From NCBI GenBank assembly GCA_964017155.1, contig OZ024856.1, positions 45,810,110 through 45,874,109 on the forward strand: DNA of 64,000 nt, read 5' to 3'. Below are positions 55,165-64,000 of the stretch, piece by piece; the first letter of the stretch is position 1; the number at the start of each line of letters is the position of its first letter. The notes beneath the pieces are model-generated. The model had not been told where the DNA came from. It searched no databases and saw only the letters and a program-made list of their open reading frames with translations. The position numbers and the translations under genes are program-made. The stretch is from Oasisia sp. SBJ-2009 (Eukaryota > Annelida > Polychaeta > Sabellida > Siboglinidae).

Positions 55165-55266
55165 CATTTCTCATTCACACATCATAGAGCATTCATACCT
55201 ATTGTATCGTTGTATGGCTTTTACATAAACTACGATTGCAGAGCATTCACACATTCCCTACATGTG

Positions 55267-55350
<84 letters not shown>
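55165..55350. repeat. 28-bp minisatellite remnant, site 3, then (AT)n
   Basis: A few degenerate GCATTCACAC units to about 55,265, followed by an 80-bp AT tract. The GACCGAATCAAGAGGTGTCA segment follows, as after the other minisatellite sites. Confidence 0.75.
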
Positions 55351-55352
<2 letters not shown>

Positions 55353-55439
55353 CCCCCGGGACCGAATCAAGAGGTGTCATGCCAAACCGTATAGCTTAAT
55401 CAAGCAAGATTGTTCGTTGTATATTGCGATATTTATTAT

Positions 55440-55756
55440 AAATCGCAATATAAAGGGGACACACCGTACAAGTGTGACACATGTGGTGCACAATTCTCAC
55501 GCCGTGGTACCTTGTCCAAGTCCAGTGTCCGTATCCACACGGGTTAAATTAGGCAGATATGATATGTGTGGTACATAATTCTCAAAACGTGGTACTGTGA
55601 AGAATCATTTCCCTTTCCGCACTGGTCAAAAACCCTATAAATGTTAAACATGTGGTGCACAAACCCTCACAAAGTGGCTGTTTTAAGTCTGTATTCATAT
55701 TACTTTTTTGCATTCTTCGAAACTGCGGCAGTGTCTCCATTAGGAAATATCGGTCC
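55440..55756 (+). pseudogene. Zinc-finger remnant, copy 5
   Basis: PYKCDTCGAQFSRRGT at about 55,460, then further finger words with stops and shifts to about 55,690. It continues into the copy-type 3-prime sequence interrupted by the next element. Confidence 0.7.
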
Positions 55757-55760
55757 TTAA

Positions 55761-56603
55761 AGGACAAAAAAGGCTACGGTTTCGTGTCATACACCTAATA
55801 GAGTTTATACAAAGTAACAATTTCCACATATACTCAATTTTTTAACGTCAGCGGTTTACTCAGAATGTGACTTTAAAGTCTAAAATTCCACGATGGTCTA
55901 GACGCCGCCATAGGTGAAGGGTTAACTTGGCTTAGCCATTCAGCGCGCGGCATTCTATATGCCGGTCAGCTTCCTGCGACGTCGTTAAGGGTCAACAACT
56001 TCGAGTCTTCGACAGTTCGTTCAGTTGGCGTGACATCTAGCAGCTGCTTATAGATGTATATCTAAATCTGTGGTTAAATCTATGGTAAACTTGAGTAATT
56101 ATGCCTTAGTGTTCGGCATACGGTTGCAATTATAGTTGAAACAACCGGTAGTATTGAAACAATGGATTCACATTGGTGACTTGCGGCCGTACTGTTTGAA
56201 ATCCCTCCAGTCCAAGTACAGTTCACTTTGCTCGGTCCATTTTGAGGAGAAATGCTTTGATGTAGACATGTATCATCAGTTGATGGGATGATTTCAGCGA
56301 TAACAATAATAAACAACTTTATATTTACCGTCATCAGCATGTTACGCGCGTTGCCGAGTTGCAGCCATTTCATGACAACAGCCAAACCTCATGCAGGGAA
56401 TCTACGTGGAGAGCGGCTCGATCACCGTCGTGACGTCATTCTTCGTCTAAGATGGGGTAGCGCATAGTATTTGGATGGCTGGGTGTTAAAAAATATTGTT
56501 CTGGTAAACCGCTGGCGTTAAAAAATTGAGTATATGTGGAAATGGTTACTTTATATTAACTCTATTAGGTGTATGCCACGAAACAGTTAACTTTGTTTGT
56601 CCT
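55761..56603. mobile_element. 843-bp TTAA-flanked element with about 105-bp inverted ends
   Basis: TTAA lies at 55,757-55,760 and 56,604-56,607. The ends start AGGACAAA and are inverted copies over about 105 bases, including GCATACACCTAATAGAGTT- and TTTCCACATATACTCAATTT-like words, roughly 85-90 percent identical. No transposase is present. The TTAA target suggests a piggyBac or Kolobok source. Confidence 0.8.
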
Positions 56604-56607
56604 TTAA

Positions 56608-57100
56608 CCTTACTTCGCAAGGTTACTACTTCATAAACCAGTCCTGAGACCAGACATCGTCATGGACGTTGGATATGGTATAAGGCGTAGATATAGGCCA
56701 TATACAGGGCGCTTTCATGCAGGTAGAATGTTTTTTCTATATTATAACCCTATATGTCCTGTCCTATATGTGATGTGGTAACAGTAACTTACAAATATGA
56801 TTAACCAAATGACTAATATAATTCATCATTGTTTTTACTTTATTATGTAATTTTAATGCTCTGTCTCATATGATGAAAGTTGTTAAAAGTAAATACTGTG
56901 AACATGCAAAATTATTATGTTTGACATATTTGTTGGTGAAGTTTGGCAAACTTAGCCGAATAGTACTGGCAAAGCACAATCGGAAATATCTTTTTGATAT
57001 GTTATCAGGGTTATAAGTGGGTAATAAAACACATTTGTAATTAAATGTATGCATAGAATAATACCAAATAATTGTGTTAAATTGATAGAAAATTGCATAC
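56608..57100 (+). other. 3-prime block of zinc-finger remnant 5
   Basis: It continues the zinc-finger 3-prime sequence (CTTCGCAAGGTTACTACTTC, then CGTCATGGACGTTGGATATG at 56,658) to the GGTTATAAGTGGGTAATAAA segment, matching copies 1 and 3. Confidence 0.7.
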
Positions 57101-58360
57101 ATTACAACGCATAAACAATTATCAAAGTACCGTTAAGCAGACCAAATTAAAACAGTGTTTTCCCATGGTTACTACAGGAAATATGAAAACTAATTCTAAT
57201 TTGTATTATTATTTGGAACAATAAAATGATTATTTCAGTATATTGGCTATAGTTTAGCACACACACACACACGCACGCACGTACGTATGTATGTATGCAT
57301 GTATGTATGTATGTATATATCTATATATACGTACGCATATAGAGAGTGTGTATTTCACACAAATACATTCATACTTTGGCAAAACTTCCTCTCCTGTTTT
57401 CAACAACGGCTTTCAACTTTAAGGCAATTCAGACATGCCCTACCAGTTTAGGGCATTCAAGCCTGCCATATTGTTCTACAGCATTCACAAATGCCCTACA
57501 ATTGTAGCGCATTAACACCTGCGTTACCAGTGTAGGGTAGTCACATAAGCCATACCATTGTTGGGAATTCCCCACATCTCCTAGCTTCATAAGGCCTTCA
57601 CACCTGATGCACCATAGGGCAATCATGTATGCCCTACCTTTATGGGGCATTCACACGTGTCATACAATTCTAGGACATTCATACATGCTGTAACATTGTA
57701 GGGTATTCACATCTACTCCACCATTGTAGAACATTCACATATGCCCCACCACTTTAGCACATTCACATCTACCCTACCACTGTAGGGCATTCACACATGT
57801 TGTGTCATATTTGAACATTCATACGTGCCTTACCAATATCTCATTCCACGCAGTTTCTTCCATATTCTGCATTCCTTTTGACAGCCTTCGTTAATTCTCT
57901 GCACGTGACCTCTATTTCTCAGTCAGTGTCTATGTTTACGTGACAGTTTCTCCTCAATTCATTGGTTCTTTCTTCTTTCTGTCATCGCTGATCTATTCTT
58001 TGGATGTCTTTGTTTTCCGCTAACTGTGGCTTCTCATGTCTTTGTAACCAGCATTTCCTGCACGGGGTGTGGGGGGGGGGGGCTGACCCGGAGAGGGTTG
58101 TTGAGGGAGGGATTTGAAGCTCACGTAAAACCTCCACGTGCATTGCCAACATAAATGAATGCGATATGTGAAAAATATCTATGTATCTTTAATATATATA
58201 TATATACACGTGTACATCCAAAACTATTTCAATAAAATACAGTTGTGCAGCCAGATGGAGGTTATAGGGGCCATACCTTTCCAATCCCGGAAAATTGGAT
58301 AGTATGGAACTAAGGACCAATAAATGGTTGCCCGATTCAAACAGTGACATAATACAGTGT
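57101..58360. other. Spacer with 28-bp minisatellite, site 4
   Basis: Degenerate minisatellite at about 57,430-57,830, mixed CA/GTAT repeats at 57,258-57,330, and a poly-G run at about 58,069-58,082. No gene. Confidence 0.6.
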
Positions 58361-58382
58361 ATTATAGTGATGCTTGTTTTGG

Positions 58383-61300
58383 TATGCAGGTATTGCAATC
58401 CAGGTATTGCAATACCTCAGGGAGTTTGACGCCCCTGCCATGCAGAGTTGTAAACCACTGCCTTATGGTACAGGTTCTTGTCAGAACCGAAGGCTAAGGG
58501 AGCAAACCCTAACCAGAAAACCATGTCACTGTGGCAGCATCAAGGGCAGTTGATGTATGGAACTCCCAACATCTCTCGACCAGCCACTGCAGGGACAAAT
58601 AGTTTGCGCCTGTCTTGACATGTTCTTGCCGGTGTGAGACCTATATTTGTTCCCCGAGAGAGTGTCGCTAGTAACTTGCAAAAGCCAGCGGCACTTCAAC
58701 AATTTTTGCTAGCAGCTTCCATGAAATGTACAACTGCACGAAACATGATACCGGATCGGCCGTCGCCCGGGTTACCAAGGACCGCGCTGCTCGACCTCAT
58801 CTTCCATCGACAGTGAAACATCAGCTAGGAAGAAGAAGACAAAGAAGACAACTACTGACAATTGGACAATGGAACGTCAGGACTCTCCTCGACCGAGAAG
58901 GAGCTAACCGACCAGAAAGACGTACGGCACTAGTAGCAATGGAACTTGCCAAATACAACATCGACATTGCTGCCCTATGTGAAACAAGGTTCTCAGAGTC
59001 TGGTAGTCTCAACGACTTGGAATACTCTTTCTTCTGGAGTGGCAAACCCGAAGGAGAAAGAAGGGAGGCTGGAGTGGGCTTTGCTATCAAAAAGGATATC
59101 GTCACAAAGCTGACAGAAATGCCACGGCCAGTAAGTGACAGAATCATGACGATGAGACTACCTCTGAGCAAGGACAACTTTGCTACAATTACCAGCGTGT
59201 ATGCTCCGACAATGACAAACCCAGATGAAAACAAGGAGGCCTTCTACAACCAGCTGGCAAGTGTGCTCAGTGGCATCCCTCGTACAGATAAGCTACTGCT
59301 GATAGGAGACTTCAATGCGAGGATAGGAAGAGACAATGACAAGTGGCCCTTGGTCATGGGCAAACATGGGATTGGGAAATGCAACTCCAATGGCGAGCTT
59401 CTACTGGCTCTGTGCTCTGAGTTCGAACTGATAGTGACGAACACCATGTTCAAGCAGAAGGATGAACGCAAGACCACCTGGATGCATCCTCGTTCCAGAC
59501 ACTGGCACATGATCGACTTCATCATCACGAGGTGCCAGGATAAGATGGACATCCACAGTACCCGAGCCATGCGTGGAGCAAACTGTTGGACCGATCACCA
59601 GATGCTGAGGTCAAAAGTGGCTTTCAGAATACGACAAAAGCACAGCAGGCAAGGAACAAGTAAGCCGACCAAGCTCAACACAGCAAAACTAAGTACCACC
59701 AGCCATAGGGAGAGTTTTGAGCAGGAGATGGACAGTGCTCTCGCCCAATGGGAGGAAAAGGAAAACTCAACACCAGACGAGAAATGGGCAGCTCTGCAGC
59801 AGGTCGTGTACAACACAGCCAAGACATATTTTGGCAAGCCAGACAGAAAACACCAGGACTGGTTCGACCCCAACGACCAGGAGCTAAAAACTCTTATGAG
59901 CAGAAGAGACCAAGCCCACCTGAGAGTGTTGCAAACCAGGAGCACTAGATCCACTACTGCAGCATATAAAGACGCCTGCAGACTGCTACAAAAACACACC
60001 CGTGCACTGAAGTCAAACTGGTGGGAAAGGAAGGCAGTGGAGCTGCAGAGAGCTGCTGACAGTAACAACATGAAGGGCTTCTACAATGGACTGAAGGAAG
60101 TGTGGGGACCCAAAAAGAAGGGACCTGTTCAACTGAAATCAGCAGATGGAATGGAGACCTTCTCTGACAGCAAGAGAGTTGTGGCAAGATGGAGTGAACA
60201 CTTCCAGAAGCTACTCAACGTCCCTGGAGACATAGATCACGAAGCTTTGGACAACATCCCGCAGCGCATTATCAAGACAAGCCTAGATGAGATTCCAACT
60301 ATGGATGAGATGGCTAAAGCAATCGCCGGCCTGAAAGATGGCAAAGCACCTGGAGGAGATGGAATTCCTGCAGAAGTATGGAAGCACGGAGGAGACAATC
60401 TGTTCAGCAGACTGCACCAACTAATCACCAATGCCTGGGAGGTGGGTTCTGTACCACAAGCATGGAAGGATGCCAGCATTGTAACCATCTACAAGAAAGG
60501 TGATCGAACAGACTGTGGGAACTATAGAGGAATCTCTCTTCTTTCCATAGCAGGCAAGATCTTCGCCAGGATCCTACTCAACAGACTATCTACCCACATA
60601 ACACCAGAGGTAGTTCCAAAGACTCAATGTGGCTTCAGAGGTAACCGGAGCACCGTGGATATGATATTTTGTCTCCGACAACTACAAGAAAAGTGCATTG
60701 AGCAGGACCGACCACTCTACATGGTATTTGTCGACTTCAGTAAGGCGTTCGATACAGTTGGGAGGACCGGGCTATGGCAGCTACTGAGGAAGTATGGATG
60801 CCCAGAGAAGTTCACAACAATGATCGAGGCACTACATACCGGAATGATGGCGAATGTTAGTGTTGGAGGGGAAGTCTCGGAATCGTTCAGTGTCACAAAT
60901 GGGGTCAAGCAAGGATGTGTACTGGCCCCCACGTTGTTCTCCATCTTCCTATCAGCAATGCTCGATGATGCTTTCCGAGACATGGGGGATGGCGTCTACA
61001 TACAGTCCAGACAGAGCGCTGACCTATTCAACGTCGCACACTTCAGAGCGAAGACCAAGACTACTCGGATACTAATGAGAGAGCTGCTATTCGCAGATGA
61101 CAGTGCACTGGTTGCACACTCTGCTGAAGAGATGCAGAATATAGTGGATGCTTTCTCCAATGCGTCAAATAAGTTTGGCCTGAAGATTAACATCAAGAAG
61201 ACCGAGGTGCTGTACCAACCCAACTCTACAAGAACCCGAGAGGAGGATATCATGGTTGATGGAAACAAGTTGAACTCTGTTCTGGAATTCACCTACCTCG

Positions 61301-61901
61301 GAAGCACTATATCAATTGATGGATGCATTGACGATGAAATACAGAGGAGGATGGCCAAGGCTAGTGCATCTTTCGGCCGGCCGACTACACCAGAGACTCT
61401 GGAACAACCACCATGTGTCCATGCGGGTTAAAGGCAAGATATACCGTGCAATCGTGCTGTCCATCCTCCTATACGGAGCCGAGGCCTGGACAGTGTACAG
61501 ACGACAGGTGAATAAGCTGCATGCCTTCATGATGCGACATCTGCGATCGATCATGAGGATAACCTGGATGGACAAAGTGACAAACAAGGAAATACTCGAA
61601 CGGACAGGGCTGCCATCTATGGAAGATCTTCTGATCAGAAAGAATCTCCGGTGGACTGGACACCTCATGAGGATGTCACCAGATAGGCTACCAAAGCAGG
61701 TTCTCTACTCCCAACTGTCTTCTGATCAGAGAAAGAGAGGGCGCCCTCGTCTCCGGTTCAAGGATACCATCAAGAGAAACCTGAAGCTGAGAGACATAAA
61801 GATCGACTCCTGGACATCACTCTCACAGCAGAGAGCTAGAATGGAGAGCAACAGTCAAGTGATGGAAGCAGTCTTGTCGCTTCGCGACCGACAGCATGAT
61901 G
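58383..61901 (+). mobile_element. Nearly full-length LINE (RTE-like) with 22-bp target duplication
   Basis: ATTATAGTGATGCTTGT and the next five bases stand at 58,361-58,382 and again at 61,902-61,923, with one mismatch over 22 bases. Between them lie a 5-prime untranslated stretch of about 340 bases, one large ORF and a very short 3-prime end (GCATGATG). The clade is judged RTE-like from the single ORF and short tail; this is not certain. Confidence 0.85.
58726..61900 (+). pseudogene. LINE endonuclease-reverse transcriptase, one frameshift
   Basis: The first 901 codons are open. An AP-type endonuclease lies at about residues 45-270 (IGQWNVRTLL, CETRF, IGDFNARIG, TWMHPRSRHWHMIDF, TDHQM). The reverse transcriptase carries GKAPGGDGIPAEVWK, VDFSKAFDTVGR (about 673), NGVKQGCVLAPTLFSIF and FADDSALV (about 788). 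The frame breaks near 61,370: GGCCGGCCG occurs where one GGCC fewer would keep the C-terminal part (VSMRVKGKIYRAIVLSILLY, RNLRWTGHLMRM) in register. That part runs in the next frame to 61,901. Apart from this 4-base duplication, motifs look intact, so the copy is young. Confidence 0.85.
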
Positions 61902-61923
61902 ATTATAGTGATGCTTGTGTTGG

Positions 61924-62402
61924 ACTTCCCTTCCCAGTTCTTCCTACTGACAAAGAAAGTGTGTATCATTCAAATAGGACTATATTTAAGTTACCCAAAG
62001 TGGTGGAATCCTCCATTTCTGTCATACTCGATAAGCAGTCTGGTGACTGCAGTTCAACAGATGACGGGGCAACGAACATGTTAAGTTACATTGCACGTTG
62101 TAAAGGTAAATTGCTGTCATTATAGTATCCAAAATTCTTATATAGTACGCAATCCTCAGGATTGCTCAGGATGTTCAATTGAACACCATCTCGGCTTCTC
62201 TGGGAAACATCCAGTCACGCTGCAGTTAATGTGCGAAGACACAATCGTATCGTATAAAAATAACCACTATGCCATATATGCAGGTACTCGTTCATTCATT
62301 AGAGTGAAGAGCAAAATCTACGCCATTGATGACGTACTATTTTATTTCAAGTTGTTCTATAGTAATATTGTAAAATGATAGTTATTATGAAACACCATCT
62401 TG
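61924..62402. other. Spacer after LINE
   Basis: Short open frames near 61,900-62,378 show no known domain. The bases just after 61,923 join directly to 58,360 when the LINE is removed. Confidence 0.4.
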
Positions 62403-64000
62403 TTAGACAGCTCACCTGTGACTCCATCTCGCGGAAACAGTTTAATCGAGGCTGGTAACAAACGGTGGCGCCTCCAAACGGAAAGTGAATGGGAATGTAG
62501 TCTGACAAGTCCCACTCGCAAACTTACTAACTTCAGTTGTATAATATTTAGTGAATACTGCCTTCTGCATTGCTCAAGGTTTGTGTTGGGTTGTATATAG
62601 CTAGGAACTACAGTAGTGAATGTAGGATTTGTGACGCCTTTGATTTAAGTTTTAAATATCAAATTACTGCTGCGGGCGATAAACGAGTGTCAGACAAAGA
62701 TAATGTTAAAACACTAGAATATAATATGTATGGCCAGGCACTAACTAAGGCAGTACAGTAGCCAGTACTACTAGGCTGGCTGTGGTATCTTGTGATTTAT
62801 TGTACGCCCTAAAATACCAGACGTCGAATGCCAGCGTTACCAGTGCAACTCTGATCCTAATTATTGGTAACGTTCTGTGCCGTAAACATTTATGATTTAT
62901 TTTGTTTGTTCATCATGTAGCGTGTGGGTACCTTTCATCGACACTGGACGACAGGGTCCCTAATGATCGACCGTTTCATAAATGCAATAACTTTGGTGTT
63001 GACTGTTACTGTACTAACATAATTGGGTAAGTATATGTGCAAACAAATATATGACATGCAACAAAAAAGAATAAAAATCATTGTTGACAAATCATTACTC
63101 AAGTTTATGTGCTGAACGGTCATTCATTAAGTATTTTGTCACCAAATTGTATCAAACTATTTTTTGGTGTTTGTTGAAATCGTCAATGAATATGCTTTGA
63201 ATAGAAAATAATTTAAATTGCGTAAATTTACATCAAAGGCGAATAAAACGCGGAAAACTACGCTTAAACGGTCGATCATAGGTCCCCCGACGCTATGTCA
63301 TGAGTGACACTCGTCATCAGCGTCAGCATTTTCTGTAGGAAATTGTTTAATGTTCCCCGACAGTAGTCACCATAAGAAATTTAATGGTAGTTATTTCATG
63401 TATTTAAGTGAAATATATCAGCAATCTACAGATGTGGAAAGTTACAATTTTTTGACGTTTTCTGACGGCTTGATCATCACTAATTGAAGGTGCTGGTTTC
63501 ATGCATGTAGATGAAATATTAACGAAACTGCAATTTTATGAAATTTCAAATAAAACAAATCTGACTCTTTTGACAGATAATAGTAATTCATTAAAATGCA
63601 ATGGTGCTTCATTCAAGTACATTTACTTATTACTTCAGCACACACGTTACAATTGCAGGATATTGAAACATCACTTTTTAGCAGTAAACTCTTGACGTCT
63701 ACATGGATGAAATATTAATAAAACTGAAATTTTACACAAATATCCATTTGGTAAATTTTATCGAACATTCTATTTGATTTTGTACATTAATCACAAGAAG
63801 CTTACTTCTGTTCAATTATACTGGTTTTGCTGTAAACTATGATGAAGGCCAATACATACCTCATTTTTTAAATCAGTTTGTATAATTTTATAATGTGTCA
63901 TATATTTTTCAACAATATTATATATACTCAACAACAAATAATATTTCATATAAAATTGTAATCAACAAATACCCCAGTACCGACATATAGAAGTCGTGTA
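62403..64000. repeat. Family X copy D (head plus tail, runs off the window)
   Basis: The head matches 36,105-36,459 and continues uninterrupted into the tail at GGTATCTTGTGATTTATTG (about 62,785), so this copy lacks the 4.67-kb element. A 336-bp MITE lies within. The copy continues past the window end. Confidence 0.85.
62953..63288. mobile_element. 336-bp MITE in family X copy D
   Basis: Inverted ends share ATGATCGACCGTTT after a variable GGGTCCC-type tip. Flanks are GAC on both sides (62,950-62,952 and 63,289-63,291). Copies A and B lack the segment. No coding capacity. Confidence 0.6.

Overview
The window is animal nuclear DNA. It has C2H2 zinc-finger arrays with a conserved splice-acceptor block, several classes of animal transposon, (AT)n, (CA)n and (ACGC)n microsatellites, and intron-scale AT-rich spacers. 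There is no bacterial-style gene packing. The transposon mix (CR1-like and RTE-like LINEs, a Ty3/Gypsy element, PIF/Harbinger, a Polinton-type DNA polymerase B, a MULE-like transposase) fits an invertebrate, probably marine. I cannot name the species. The only candidate host genes are a tandem zinc-finger family, plus one uncertain exon near 52.3 kb. Almost everything else is mobile DNA, much of it nested.

Layout. 0.4-4.0 kb: a TA-flanked inverted-repeat element with a pogo-type helix-turn-helix relic, interrupted by a LINE. 5-6.2 kb: satellites. 6.47-9.48 kb: a PIF/Harbinger element with 3-bp target duplication, containing a second inverted-repeat element with its own 3-bp duplication. 10.1-12.7 kb: a CR1-like LINE with an 817-codon open frame, inserted into a dispersed repeat here called family X. 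13.1-15.8 kb: zinc-finger copy 1 (dead), carrying a 695-bp MITE. 15.9-20.4 kb: a Ty3/Gypsy element cut by a LINE tail and by a 534-bp MITE. 20.65-27.81 kb: a 7.2-kb element with about 240-bp terminal inverted repeats holding a decayed Polinton-type PolB gene and long microsatellites. 28.2 kb: a tRNA-Gly-like SINE. 30-31.7 kb: family X copy A. 31.9-35.6 kb: zinc-finger copy 2. 36.46-41.13 kb: an element with long terminal DIRECT repeats and a 3-bp target duplication, encoding an I-PpoI-like His-Me finger endonuclease and, convergently, a MULE-like DDE transposase, inserted in family X. 41.1-44.3 kb: family X copies B and C in tandem. 45.9-50.2 kb: zinc-finger copy 3. 53.1-54.8 kb: zinc-finger copy 4. 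55.4-57.1 kb: zinc-finger remnant 5, split by a TTAA-flanked 843-bp element. 58.4-61.9 kb: a nearly full-length LINE with a 22-bp target duplication. 62.4-64 kb: family X copy D, which also supplies the empty site for the 36.5-kb element.

How the parts relate. The zinc-finger copies lie on the same strand. They share an upstream block ending in a TTTCAG acceptor, a finger exon, trailing decayed fingers, a common 3-prime block, and downstream 28-bp minisatellites. Copies 2, 3 and 4 keep long open finger arrays; copies 1 and 5 are broken. This looks like birth and death by tandem duplication. The repeats can be dated against one another because paralogous copies give empty-site references for several insertions.

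The best candidate for an undescribed system is the 4.67-kb element at 36,460-41,127. It combines LTR-like direct repeats without reverse transcriptase, a homing-type endonuclease, a DDE transposase and a clean empty site. The compact PolB element at 20.6-27.8 kb is second.
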